From Saccharopolyspora spinosa NRRL 18395 (lineage in GTDB: Bacteria; Actinomycetota; Actinomycetes; Mycobacteriales; Pseudonocardiaceae): a stretch of 64,000 nucleotides of DNA. The translations under genes were made by a program, and so were the position numbers. The notes beneath the pieces are model-generated. The model searched no databases, had not been told where the DNA came from, and was given only the letters and a program-made list of their open reading frames with translations. Below are positions 54,359 to 63,251 of the stretch, piece by piece (positions within the stretch are counted from its first letter, which is position 1; every line of letters begins with the position of its first letter). The stretch covers positions 3,317,557 through 3,381,556 of the forward strand of contig NZ_GL877878.1 in NCBI RefSeq assembly GCF_000194155.1. Reading direction: 5' to 3'.

Positions 54359-55537
54359 ATGACCGCCATTTCTGTGAAAACCCCGCCGCGGGGCTTCCCC
54401 GCCACCGAGTTCGAACAGCGGGCTGCCCGGGCACAGCGCGCGATGCGCGAGCACGGCCTGGACGCCCTGTTGGTGACCGCACCCCAGCAGGTGCGCTACT
54501 TCACCGGCTTCGACACCCAGTTCTGGGAGAGCCCGACCCGACCCTGGTACGTGGTGGTGCCTGCGGCAGGCGCCCCGGTCGCGGTGATCCCCGAGATCGG
54601 TGAGCCGGGCATGCGTGCCACCTGGGTCACCGACGTGCGCACGTGGCCCGCGCCCAACCCCGGTGATGACGGGGTCAGTCTGCTAGCCGGCACCCTGCGC
54701 GAGCTGGCCGGCACGGGCGGCACCGTCGGCGCCGAGCTAGGCCCCGAACTGCAGCTGCGGATGCCTGCCGGACAACTGCCGGAAATCGCGTCCCGAGCGG
54801 GCGTGACCATCACCGATGGCTCTGCGGTGATCCGGTACTGCCGACACGTCAAGTCCGACCTCGAGATCGACAAGATCCGCTTCGTCTGCCAACTCGCGTC
54901 GGACGCCTATGCCCGCGTCCCCGAACTGATCCGGGCAGGTGACACCGAGCGCTCCGTGGTGCAGCGGATGCGTGCCGACCTGATCGCGCGGGGCGCCGAC
55001 ACCAGTCCCTACCTGATCGGCGTGTCCGGTCCTGGCGGCTACGACAACATCATCATGGGGCCCACCGACCGGGCACTGGACACCGGTGACGTGCTCATCA
55101 TCGACACGGGCACGGTCTTCGACGGCTACTTCTGCGACTTCGACCGCAACTGGGCGATCGGCACGGCCGACGACGCGGTGCGCCGAGCCTACGAAGCCGT
55201 GTGGCGCGCCACCGAAGTCGGCATCGCGGCCGCCCGTCCAGGGGTCCGAGTGTGCGACCTGTGGAAGGTGATGGCCGACGAACTGGCCGCGGCCGGCTCG
55301 GCAGGCAACAACGTGGGCAGGCTCGGGCACGGGCTGGGCCTCCAGCTCACCGAACCACCGAGCAACCACCCGGACGACGAAACGGTACTGGAAGCGGGCA
55401 CCGTGCTGGCCATCGAGCCAGGCATGGAGTTCGCGCCCGGCAGGATGATGGTGCACGAAGAGAACATCGTCATCCGCGAAGACGGCGCCGAGCTGCTCAC
55501 CACCAGGGCCGCACCCGAACTGCTGGTGGTCTCATGA
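54359..55537 (+). CDS. M24 family metallohydrolase (Xaa-Pro peptidase/creatinase-like)
   Basis: The 392-residue protein has a creatinase-type N-domain (RAMREHGLDALLVTAPQQVRYFTGF) and a pita-bread C-domain. The latter has the five metal-ligand positions of the metallo-members: two Asp (IIDTGT, CDFDRNW), His (RLGHGLGL) and two Glu (AIEPGME, VHEENIV). The M24 fold covers Xaa-Pro peptidases, creatinase and ectoine hydrolase. Keeping all ligands favours a metal-dependent C-N hydrolase over metal-free creatinase. GAGGAGG lies 4-11 bases upstream. Its stop overlaps the next gene (ATGA). Confidence 0.9.
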   Translation: MTAISVKTPPRGFPATEFEQRAARAQRAMREHGLDALLVTAPQQVRYFTGFDTQFWESPTRPWYVVVPAAGAPVAVIPEIGEPGMRATWVTDVRTWPAPNPGDDGVSLLAGTLRELAGTGGTVGAELGPELQLRMPAGQLPEIASRAGVTITDGSAVIRYCRHVKSDLEIDKIRFVCQLASDAYARVPELIRAGDTERSVVQRMRADLIARGADTSPYLIGVSGPGGYDNIIMGPTDRALDTGDVLIIDTGTVFDGYFCDFDRNWAIGTADDAVRRAYEAVWRATEVGIAAARPGVRVCDLWKVMADELAAAGSAGNNVGRLGHGLGLQLTEPPSNHPDDETVLEAGTVLAIEPGMEFAPGRMMVHEENIVIREDGAELLTTRAAPELLVVS

Positions 55538-56790
55538 CCGGGACGTACCGCCGCACCACCGTGCCGGAGATCGACGGCGAGTCCCTCTGGCAACGGTTGG
55601 CCGAACTGTCCGTGGTCGGCAGGGCAACCGGCGGTGGGGTCACCAGGCTGGCGCTTACCGAGGCGGACGCGCAGGGCCGGCGTCTGGTGGAGTCCTGGCT
55701 GGCCGAGACCGGCTGCGAAATCAACCACGATGCCATCGGCAACACCATCGCGATCCTGCCGGGCACCGACCCCGGCCTGTCCCCCGTCCTGCTCGGCTCG
55801 CATGTGGACAGCGTGGTCAACGCCGGCCGGTTTGACGGCTGCCTCGGTGTGCTCGGCGCCGTAGAAGTGCTGCGCGCGGTGGCGGCCGGTCCCCGCCCGC
55901 GCCGGTCGCTCGCCGTCGCGGTGTTCACCGACGAGGAAGGCACGCGCTTCGGCCGCGACTTGCTCGGTTCGTCCGTCGCATGTGGACTGCTCGGACCGGA
56001 GGAGGCACTGGCCATCGCCGACTCCGAAGGGAGAACCGTCGAGCACGAACTGCGCGTGCACGGTCTGCTCGGCACCGCGCCACTGCTGGTCGACCGCCCG
56101 CCGCACGCATATCTGGAAACACATATCGAGCAGGGCCCGGTGTTGCTACGGGAAAATCTTCCCGTAGCCGCAGTCACCGGAGTCGTTGGCACCTCGTGGA
56201 TCCGGATTACGCTCACGGGTGCCGCAGCACACGCCGGCGCGACCCCGATGGAAATGCGCCGGGACGCCGGACTGGCCATGTCGGCGCTGCGGCTGCGCTT
56301 GCACGCCCTCACCGACGATCATCCCGGCCTCACCGTGGCAGTCGGTGCGATGAACACCCTCCCGCAACAGGTCAACGTCGTGCCAGCAGCGGCAACCCTG
56401 ACAGTCGACCTGCGCGCCTCGGAGGAGGCGGTGCTCGCGAAGGCCGAAAGCGCAATCCGCCTTCTCGCCGAAGACGCCGCCCTGACCTACGGCTGCGAGC
56501 TGACCACCTGTGAGCGAATGTCCCGAACCGCGCCCGCTACGTTCGATCCGGGCATGGTGGACCGGGTGGCCGGCCGGATCGAGGCTCACGGCCTGCCAGG
56601 GCGCAGGCTCTGGTCCGGCGCCGGGCACGACGCACAGCAACTCGCCACGATCTGCCCGACCGCGATGGTGTTCGTCCGCAGCCAACGTGACGGCATCTCG
56701 CACTCCCCTGAGGAGTGGTCACTGCCCGAGGACTGCACCCTCGGCGTACAGATCATGGCCGAGGTGGCAATCGACCTGCTCAACGACTGA
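55534..56790 (+). CDS. M20-type Zn hydrolase (N-carbamoyl-amino acid hydrolase/allantoate amidohydrolase family)
   Basis: I start at ATG 55534, overlapping the M24 stop, giving 418 residues. Family features are H90 and D101 (GSHVDSV and RFDGCLG), E134/E135 (TDEEGTRFG), H197 (HIEQGPVL) and the C-terminal GAGHDAQQLA and HSPEE. This group removes carbamoyl or ureido groups from amino acids (beta-ureidopropionase, L-N-carbamoylase, allantoate amidohydrolase). In this cassette it could release 2,3-diaminopropionate from a ureido derivative for the lyase. It is the last gene of the plus arm. Confidence 0.92.
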   Translation: MTGTYRRTTVPEIDGESLWQRLAELSVVGRATGGGVTRLALTEADAQGRRLVESWLAETGCEINHDAIGNTIAILPGTDPGLSPVLLGSHVDSVVNAGRFDGCLGVLGAVEVLRAVAAGPRPRRSLAVAVFTDEEGTRFGRDLLGSSVACGLLGPEEALAIADSEGRTVEHELRVHGLLGTAPLLVDRPPHAYLETHIEQGPVLLRENLPVAAVTGVVGTSWIRITLTGAAAHAGATPMEMRRDAGLAMSALRLRLHALTDDHPGLTVAVGAMNTLPQQVNVVPAAATLTVDLRASEEAVLAKAESAIRLLAEDAALTYGCELTTCERMSRTAPATFDPGMVDRVAGRIEAHGLPGRRLWSGAGHDAQQLATICPTAMVFVRSQRDGISHSPEEWSLPEDCTLGVQIMAEVAIDLLND

Positions 56791-57510
56791 CCGGAAGCCA
56801 CACAATCACCCAGTGCCTTCCGTTCGCGGTCGGTACGCCCGGCCGCTCTGACACTTTCAGCATCAGAGGAGCAACACCATGTAACCACAAGGCCCGGCAA
56901 GAAAAACCGAATGGTAAGCGGCGGGGTGGTCACCCATGATCGGTGGCCACCCTGCTGCTGCGCAGAGGCGATCCGCAGCGGGCGACGCCCGCCGCGCCCG
57001 CCAGCGCCTACACCGGCCGCATCAACCTCCAGCTGACCTCCCCGCCCTACGGCCGCCAGCCTCCACGGCCAAATCACCGCCACCTGCGGCCACGGGGTCC
57101 GCAAACGCGACTACCGCAGCCGGGACTGCCGAGAAAGCGGTGAAGATACCGCGTCTGGTACCCCAATGCGCCGGAGTGTCCTAGGTCTGCTGATCGCAGC
57201 AAGCAGGGTCGGTTCGCCTTTGTTGCATGGGGAAGATCCCGCAACGATGGTGACGGTCAGTGCGTTCGTCTTGCGTCCGCGCGTGGCGATCCGGTCTCCC
57301 AAGCGGTTCTTCCGACGCGCTGCAGGTACCGGGAGTTTGCGTACCCCAGGGTTTTGTGGCTGGGCACGCTCCCGATGCGCACACGCCTGCCGTCAGCGGA
57401 GTCGTTCTCGGGGAGGAGGTTGGCTCGTTCTCCAGAACGATGTTTCGGCAGCGGTGCACGGCTAGCGTGGTTGCTGGGATTGTCGTGGTGGCGGGTTGGG
57501 AGGCTGTCGG
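56791..57510. other. Gene-less stretch with a minus-strand frameshifted scrap
   Basis: No intact gene is seen. On the minus strand between about 57,430 and 57,190, two frames in succession read RVRIGSVPSHKTLGYANSRY and GDRIATRGRKTNALTV. These look like one former protein with a frameshift, but I do not recognise it. The last 15 bases carry the ribosome site of the next gene. Confidence 0.35.
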
Positions 57511-58485
57511 ATGGGGGATGCGGTCGTGGTGCGGCATCCGCCCATCGCCCAGGATTTCGACGAGTCTGCGGTCCTCGACGAGGCGTTGGACTGGCTCGGC
57601 GCGCATCTGGCATGGTTCGAACCGGACACTTGGGACGCGCACTTCCCGCCGCGCGCGTTTCCCGGCACCACGATCCTGGAACTGCTGTTGCTGTGCCGGT
57701 CGTTGCGTCGAGGGCCGCAGGCCGCGCACCACGCCGAGTTCCTCGAGGCAGCACTGGACATCGCGGATCGGGTCGTGCACCACGAGGAGTTCCGCACCGA
57801 TCTGTCCCTAGTGGACATTCATTTTCCGTACCGGCTCTGGCTGCTCGGCCTGATGCATCGGCTGGGCCGAAGCCCGCGGGAGCCGCTCGCCGCAGCGCAA
57901 GAGCTGGTCGATGCCCTGGACGGCGATCCCGGCAGCGACATCGGTTCGGCGCGCGGTCGTCTCGAAGTGGGTTACGCCCTGGAGCTGTGCGAACTCCGCC
58001 ATGCCATGCCGGAACGGGCCGAACTCTACGGCGCGTGCGGCGTGGCCGATCTCGATCCGACGTCCGCCACCGAGGAAGACGCCTACGAATTCACTCACAT
58101 CCTGTTCTACGCCACCGACATGGCCGCGCGGAGCTTGCCCTTCCGTGACGCCGCCGAGCGGGACAAGCTGGCCGCGGCGGTGCACAGCATGTTGGCCGGT
58201 TTCCTGGCTGCCGAGCACTTCGACCTGACGGCCGAGTTGTTGCTGTGCGCGGAGATCGTGGGCATCGCCGACAATCCGGCGGTCCTGGAAGGCTGGTGCG
58301 GGCTGGCGGCCGCGCAGCTGGATGGCGGCGCGATTCCCGGGCCGCCATTTCGGCCCGAGGTGTTGGCGCAGCGGACCGAGGACCGGGCTGCCACCTACAT
58401 CTTCCGCACCTGCTACCACCCCACGCTGGTCACCGCGCTGGCGGCGGCCGAACGCCAGCGACGCCGTCGCGGAGCCGGAAGGTGA
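57511..58485 (+). CDS. Uncharacterised helical protein coupled to P450 (possibly DUF6895)
   Basis: A 324-residue protein started at ATG 57511, with GGGAGG 7 bases upstream. It is predicted to be mostly helical, rich in Leu, Ala, Glu and Arg, with no signal peptide or membrane segment. It resembles proteins found next to P450s and in biosynthetic loci of actinomycetes that I believe are catalogued as DUF6895; that label is from memory. Notable pieces are HLAWFEPDTW, LPPRAFP-like PPRAFPGTTILELLLLCR, and DIHFPYRLWLLGLMHRLG. No catalytic motif is evident. Its stop overlaps the P450 GTG start by 4 bases. Confidence 0.8.
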   Translation: MGDAVVVRHPPIAQDFDESAVLDEALDWLGAHLAWFEPDTWDAHFPPRAFPGTTILELLLLCRSLRRGPQAAHHAEFLEAALDIADRVVHHEEFRTDLSLVDIHFPYRLWLLGLMHRLGRSPREPLAAAQELVDALDGDPGSDIGSARGRLEVGYALELCELRHAMPERAELYGACGVADLDPTSATEEDAYEFTHILFYATDMAARSLPFRDAAERDKLAAAVHSMLAGFLAAEHFDLTAELLLCAEIVGIADNPAVLEGWCGLAAAQLDGGAIPGPPFRPEVLAQRTEDRAATYIFRTCYHPTLVTALAAAERQRRRRGAGR

Positions 58486-59669
58486 CCGCGATCGAGCCGG
58501 AACCGGCGGCCCTACCGATCCGGCGGCGGCACGTCTTCAACCCGCCGGAGGAGTTGGGGTCGCTGCGCGAGCAGGCACCGATCAGCCCGCTGCGCTTTCC
58601 GGACGGCACCAACGGCTGGTTGATCACCGGCTATTCGGTGGTGCGCGAGGTGCTCACGGACAACCGCTTCAGCGCGCGGCACGAGCTGCGCAAGCTTCCG
58701 CCGGGGCAGCCTCGGCCGGAACCGGCGGCACCGGGGTTCTTCGTCCGCATGGACGCGCCTCGGCACACCCGGTACCGCAAGCTGCTGATCGGGCAGTTCA
58801 CCCAGCGCAGGATGATCCAGCTGACCCCGAGGATCGAGGCGATCACCGAGGAATGCCTGGACGCGCTGGAAAATCGGCCGCATCCGGTGGACCTGGTCCA
58901 GCACTTCGCGCTGCCCGTTCCCTCCCTCGTGATCAGCGAACTCCTCGGCGTGCCCTACGCCGACCGCGAGGTCTTCCAGCGCAACACCGCCATCATGGTG
59001 GACCTGGCGTCCGGCCAGGAGCGCGTGGCCACGGCGTCGGCGGAGATCAGCCGCTTCCTCGCCGACCTGGTCCAGCGGAAGCGCCGCTGCCCCGCCGACG
59101 ACCTGCTCAGCGGCTTGATCGGCGCCGGCGACCTCACCGACGCGGAACTGACCTCCATCGCGTTCCTGCTGCTCGTCGCCGGGCACGAGACCACCGCGAA
59201 CATGCTCTCGCTCGGGGTGTTCGCCCTGCTTTGCCATCCGAAGCAACTGGCCCTCCTGAGGGCAGATCGGGAACGGGCCGACGGGGCGGTCGAGGAACTG
59301 CTGCGTTACCTGACGATCATGCAGTTCGGCATGCTTCGGGTGGTCAGGGAGGATGTCGACCTGCACGGCTACCGGATCGCCGCCGGTGAGGCGGTGATGC
59401 TCTCGCTGCCTGCGGCCAACCGCGACCCGGCCCAGTTCCCGGCCCCGGACGTCCTGGACATCAACCGCAACCAGCCCGGGCAGCTGTCCTTCGGTCACGG
59501 CGCGCACTTCTGCCTCGGTCACCAGCTGGCCCGGATCGAGCTGCGCGTTGCTTACACCGCACTGCTCCGGCGGTTTCCCGAGCTGCGACTTGCGGTGCCG
59601 CCCAAGGAAGTGCCACGCCGGGAGGCCATGTCCATCTACGGCCTGCACCGCCTTCCGGTCACCTGGTGA
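58482..59669 (+). CDS. Cytochrome P450, second
   Basis: A 395-residue P450 started at GTG 58482 (GTGA overlap with the previous stop). Motifs: I-helix AGHETT (233-238), ExxR E272/R275, and the heme loop FGHGAHFCLGHQLARIEL with C344. The GHETTAN helix and FGHGxHxCLG loop are typical of the actinomycete CYP105/CYP107-like groups. It has only modest resemblance to the P450 at 16,821. Coupling to the helical protein suggests the two act together, for example in tailoring a small metabolite. No ferredoxin gene is adjacent. Confidence 0.93.
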   Translation: MTAIEPEPAALPIRRRHVFNPPEELGSLREQAPISPLRFPDGTNGWLITGYSVVREVLTDNRFSARHELRKLPPGQPRPEPAAPGFFVRMDAPRHTRYRKLLIGQFTQRRMIQLTPRIEAITEECLDALENRPHPVDLVQHFALPVPSLVISELLGVPYADREVFQRNTAIMVDLASGQERVATASAEISRFLADLVQRKRRCPADDLLSGLIGAGDLTDAELTSIAFLLLVAGHETTANMLSLGVFALLCHPKQLALLRADRERADGAVEELLRYLTIMQFGMLRVVREDVDLHGYRIAAGEAVMLSLPAANRDPAQFPAPDVLDINRNQPGQLSFGHGAHFCLGHQLARIELRVAYTALLRRFPELRLAVPPKEVPRREAMSIYGLHRLPVTW

Positions 59670-59842
59670 CGCTGCAACGGGTCGTGAGCAGGGCCTCGGC
59701 GTAGTCGGGTGGCATCCGATTTGCGCCCAAGCGAGGCCGACTTCGACAAGATCAAGACGGTTCGCGCGAACGCCATGCCTGGGCGGTGGCGTCCCGCCAC
59801 GGTGCGAAACCGAGGCCCACCCTCCGTCCCAGCCCTTGCTTC

Positions 59843-59863
59843 ATCTATCGAAGTTCGATAGAT
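59843..59863. promoter_or_regulatory. Perfect 21-bp palindrome upstream of the DUF2975/HTH pair
   Basis: ATCTATCGAA (59843-59852), a central G, and TTCGATAGAT (59854-59863) are perfectly symmetric. The site ends 30 bases before the DUF2975 start. It is a strong operator candidate, most simply for the small HTH protein two genes downstream or a PadR/TetR-type dimer elsewhere. Confidence 0.65.
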
Positions 59864-59893
59864 TCTCATCGTAACTCGATGGAAAGTTGGGTC

Positions 59894-60379
59894 ATGGGAA
59901 AGCTGACAGTGGGTGCGCTGCGCGCCGTGCTCGTGGTGGTGCTCGCCGGCACCGTGTTCGTACAGGCTTTGATGGTGTTGGCGTTGGCCACCGACCCGGA
60001 GGACGGGTCGCTACCGCTGACCCCGCTGCGCGTGGTCACGATCCTGGGCATGGTGTCGGCCCAGGTCGCCCTGGTCTGCATATGGCGGCTGGTGACGATG
60101 GTGCGACGCGGAACCGTGTTCTCCCACGCCGCCTTCCGGTACGTGGACGTCGTGATCGGCGCGATCGTGGCGGCTGCGCTCGTGTGGTTCACGGTCACGG
60201 TCCTCAATGCGCCGGGCCAGCGGGCCGACCCGGGCGTCACCGTCATCATGGGCGGGATTGGCGTGGCCATCCTTGGGGTCGCGCTCATCGTGCTCGTGCT
60301 GCGGATGCTGCTCGCCCAGGCCGTCGCGCGCGATGTCGAAGCGTCGCAGATGCAGGCCGAGTTGGACGAGGTGATCTGA
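59894..60379 (+). CDS. DUF2975 family membrane protein
   Basis: The 161-residue protein has four hydrophobic segments (about 8-28, 47-67, 88-108, 118-140) and the DUF2975 layout, ending in a soluble Glu/Gln-rich tail. I start at ATG 59894, 7 bases after GGAAAG; ATG 59879 is an alternative adding five residues. DUF2975 proteins regularly pair with a small Cro/C1-type regulator, as here, where the stop and next start overlap (TGATG). Function is unknown; a membrane sensor or immunity role has been guessed for such pairs. Confidence 0.85.
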   Translation: MGKLTVGALRAVLVVVLAGTVFVQALMVLALATDPEDGSLPLTPLRVVTILGMVSAQVALVCIWRLVTMVRRGTVFSHAAFRYVDVVIGAIVAAALVWFTVTVLNAPGQRADPGVTVIMGGIGVAILGVALIVLVLRMLLAQAVARDVEASQMQAELDEVI

Positions 60380-60600
60380 TGCCGATCGCCGTCGACATCG
60401 ACGTGATGCTGGCCAGGCGGAAGATGTCCGTGGGCGAGCTCGCGGACCGCGTAGGGATCACACCCGCGAACCTGGCGGTACTCAAGAACGGCCGCGCCAA
60501 GGCGGTGCGCTTCGCGACGCTCGCCGCGCTCTGCGAGGTGCTCAAGTGCCAGCCGGGTGACCTGCTGCGCTGGGAGGCCGAAGACGCCGTGGGCGGATGA
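60379..60600 (+). CDS. Small Cro/C1-type HTH regulator (YozG-like)
   Basis: A 73-residue single-domain HTH protein: LARRKMSVGELADRVGITPANLAVLKNGRAKAVRF followed by LCEVLKCQPGDLLRWE. The pattern is that of the short XRE regulators partnered with DUF2975 proteins. It probably binds the palindrome at 59,843 and controls its own operon. Confidence 0.92.
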   Translation: MPIAVDIDVMLARRKMSVGELADRVGITPANLAVLKNGRAKAVRFATLAALCEVLKCQPGDLLRWEAEDAVGG

Positions 60601-61078
60601 CGTGCCCCAGGGCGGGCGTGAAAACGCCTGGCACCACCGGCCGTGACACGGCCCGTGGACCGCATGGACGTGGATCGCCGATCACCCGCAGCACCTTCCC
60701 GACACCGGAGATTCCGGTTGACCCGCACCGCAGCGTCCTGGTCGACGATCGCGACCTGCGAACGTGACCTCCCCACCGCAAACCCCCGTCCTTCCAGCGC
60801 GGAAGGGCGGGGGTTCGTCGCTGAGCGGGCAGCCAGGGCTTCGCCGTTGTGCCTGCGGCCTGGCGGCCGACCGCGCCCGCGCAACCCTGGCGACCACCTT
60901 CGGACGGCGTAGGGAGCTCCTCAGAGGTGCCTGTCAAATCCGGCCTCGCCACTCCAGGAGTCGATAGGTCGCGGGCTCGGTCAAGTGGCCCCGGCTGGCA
61001 CTCCCGGGCGAAGGACTCTGCCGCGCGACCGTCTCGACGCATAACGTAAATCCCGTACGAGCAGGGGAGCAGCACGCC
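60601..61078. other. Intergenic stretch containing a terminator hairpin
   Basis: I see no coding sequence here. The interval holds the strong hairpin listed at 60781 and, before 61079, a GGGGAG ribosome site for the next small ORF. Confidence 0.5.
60781..60815. terminator. Strong GC-rich hairpin terminator
   Basis: A 15-bp stem (AACCCCCGTCCTTCC 60781-60795 with GGAAGGGCGGGGGTT 60801-60815, one T-G wobble) closes a 5-base loop. There is no U-run on either side, as is common for actinomycete terminators. It follows the DUF2975/HTH operon. Confidence 0.7.
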
Positions 61079-61321
61079 GTGAACGGGACAGTTATCCGCT
61101 GGAGGACAGGGCACGAACTTCTAATGCGGATCGAACGGACGCCCACCGACACCTGGCGCGTCACCTTCCGCGTGCCGGGGCGTCCCGAGGTGACTGTCTC
61201 GTACGACACCGAAAAGGAACTGCGCCGCGACCTCGCAGCCTTGCTCAATGGGACTGCGAATCCGCCATTTCACGGGTGGCCCATACCCCACGAAGAGACA
61301 CACCGAGACCAAGACCAGTGA
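61079..61321 (+). CDS. Small hypothetical protein
   Basis: An 80-residue ORF with a GTG start and a GGGGAG ribosome site about 11 bases before it. The sequence (GHELLMRIERTP, TWRVTFRVPGRPEVTVSYDTEKELRRDLAALLNG) has regular beta-then-helix character and codon usage like its neighbours, so it is likely real. I do not recognise the family. Confidence 0.5.
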   Translation: MNGTVIRWRTGHELLMRIERTPTDTWRVTFRVPGRPEVTVSYDTEKELRRDLAALLNGTANPPFHGWPIPHEETHRDQDQ

Positions 61322-61647
61322 GCACCCGCTCGATCAACGTCCGGCTCGATCACGAACGCCTGGGACGCTCGCCGCCCCAGACCCCCGGCAGGTCAACGGG
61401 AAACCGCACCCAGCCACCCAACCGCCACCCCCATTCGTCGAAGCTATGGCACCACACGTCGCCTAAAACTTCCACGGAACCGCCACTGCCCTAGCCTCGT
61501 CGGAGCGACTGCCGAACTCCGGGCAACGGTTCACCTGCTGCACTCACGCCGCTACGCTCGATCTACCTCCTTGCCGGGAGAGAACGCCCCCCAGGGGACG
61601 CCGTGGGGGTCCGGCGTGCGAGGCCCCGGTAGATGAGGTGATCACTC
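61322..61647. other. Intergenic stretch, no gene seen
   Basis: No supported coding frame. The end of the interval carries GATGAGGTGAT as ribosome site for the GTG at 61648. Confidence 0.45.
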
Positions 61648-62779
61648 GTGACTGAGTTCGCTCCCCAAGAGTCCTCATTCGGCAACCGTCTGAAGGCGCT
61701 CCGCAACCGTGCCGGCCTTTCCCGGCCTGTCCTCGCTGGCTTGGTCGGACGCGGCCCGGAATGGCTCAAACGTCTCGAACGCGGCGACTATCAGATGCCG
61801 CGTCCTTCCATGCTGCTACTGCTCGCCGACACCTTGGGTGTGGATATTGCCGAGTTGACTGGTGACGCCAGACTTGCCGCTATCCACTTCGGCAAATCGG
61901 CTCACGAACGGCTGCCGGACATTAGCCATGCCATAACCAGCTACCCGATCGCCCCCAGCGGCGACGAACCCGTGAACGTGGATAGCTTGACGGGCCGAAT
62001 CAGGCAGGCGTGGCAGCTATGGCACGGCGCAGCCAGGCAGCGCCGCAGTCGCCGGGCTCCTGCCGACGCTGCTCCACGATGTGCGTATCGGCGCGCCCCG
62101 CGCCGAGGGAAACGACCGACGCGCAGTGCTTGCCGCCGAAGCGCAGACTTACCACCTCGCGCAGCTCTACCTATCGTTTCAACCTGCGCCCGAGTTGGTT
62201 TACCTATGCGGAGACCGCGCCATGACCGCCGCGATGGGAGCCGACGATCCGGCCGCTATCAGCGCGGCGACGTGGTACCTCAACCACGTCTTCCGCGACG
62301 CCGGACAGGCAGCCGAATCCCGCGTTGCGCTCGCCCTCGACACCGCACGCCTGCTCGACCCCGGCCGTTCCGACACCGAACGTGCTTCGTACGGGCTACT
62401 ACACCTCGCCTGCGCATTGAGCTTCGCAAGACTCGGGCGAGAAGGCGATGCCTGGCGGCACTGGGACATTGCCAACCAAGCCGCCAAGGCCATGCCGGAG
62501 GGCTATGTGCACCCGTGGCTGCGGTTTGGTCGGAGCATGGTAGACGCCTACACCGTCACGATGCTGGCCGATCTTGCGAAACCCCACGAAGCGATCCAAG
62601 CCGCAGACCGGATCGACTTCGACGGGATGGAGTCACAAACCCGCCGATCGTTCCACCTGATCGAAACCGCCAGGGCCATCTCCGCAGAGAGATCGTCGCG
62701 CAACACGAGCACGATGCTCACGGCCCTGCATGGATGGTCGCCGACCAGGACCTACCGCGGCCCACCACCACGATGGTGA
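61648..62779 (+). pseudogene. XRE family regulator, frameshifted
   Basis: From GTG 61648 the frame encodes an HTH domain (FGNRLKALRNRAGLSRPVLAGLVGRG, WLKRLERGDYQMPRPSMLLLLADTLGV). Coding character then jumps to another forward frame at about 62,030 and continues as the helical C-domain (VAGLLPTLLHDVRIGAPRAEG, PELVYLCGDRAM, WYLNHVFRDAGQ) until about 62,700. The tail after ETARAISAE is degenerate. It belongs to the common actinomycete XRE regulators with a TPR-like C-domain. One frameshift in the middle and possibly one near the end make it a pseudogene unless sequencing error is at fault. Confidence 0.8.
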
Positions 62780-62981
62780 GCCGGTTAGCGCCCACTCCTG
62801 CCGGAAGCTGATCAGCGCAGACAATGTCGCCCACTACATCCAATCTGGCGCAACCCACGCCCTATGCGGCGTTCCTCTGATCAGCTTGTTCCCGCCGGAT
62901 CCGACGCGGAGCATCCCAGCGCCGTGCACGCGCTGCCCGGCAGAACTCGCACGGCTACGCAGAAAGGAAGTCGCCCACTGA
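62730..62981 (+). CDS. Small Cys-containing hypothetical protein
   Basis: An 83-residue frame with ATG 62730 lies across the tail of the preceding pseudogene. The core VAHYIQSGATHALCGVP and CTRCPAEL resembles small zinc-ribbon-like proteins found beside XRE regulators in Pseudonocardiales, with one Cys in CGV and a CxxC. The real start may be later, and no good ribosome site is seen. Function unknown. Confidence 0.45.
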   Translation: MDGRRPGPTAAHHHDGEPVSAHSCRKLISADNVAHYIQSGATHALCGVPLISLFPPDPTRSIPAPCTRCPAELARLRRKEVAH

Positions 62982-63024
62982 ACGCCATCATTGCGGACTT
63001 CCGATCCGCACCCCTCGCAGCGCA

Positions 63025-63207
63025 GTGCTCGACGAACGCGCTCGCTCCCCGGTCGCTTGGTTCACCGAAGACAGGAAGGCCGGCGAAGACACCGAGCACG
63101 CCGACGTATGGACATTGGACGATTTGCCAGATGCGGACGACGAGCTCCTCGATCTGATCAGCGGCAAGTCCTGTAGTAGACTGGTAGCGCAACGGTCCCA
63201 CCTGTAA
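63025..63207 (+). CDS. Small acidic peptide ORF
   Basis: A 60-residue frame from GTG 63025 with an acidic middle (EDTEHADVWTLDDLPDADDELLDLIS) followed by a short basic Cys-containing tail (GKSCSRLVAQRSHL). The layout of an acidic leader and a short different tail is like a ribosomally made peptide precursor, but no modifying enzyme is visible in the window, so this is only a suggestion. Confidence 0.3.
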   Translation: MLDERARSPVAWFTEDRKAGEDTEHADVWTLDDLPDADDELLDLISGKSCSRLVAQRSHL

Positions 63208-63251
63208 GTCGTGTTCTGTGGTAGGAAAACGATCTTACTCGGTCGGGGCCG

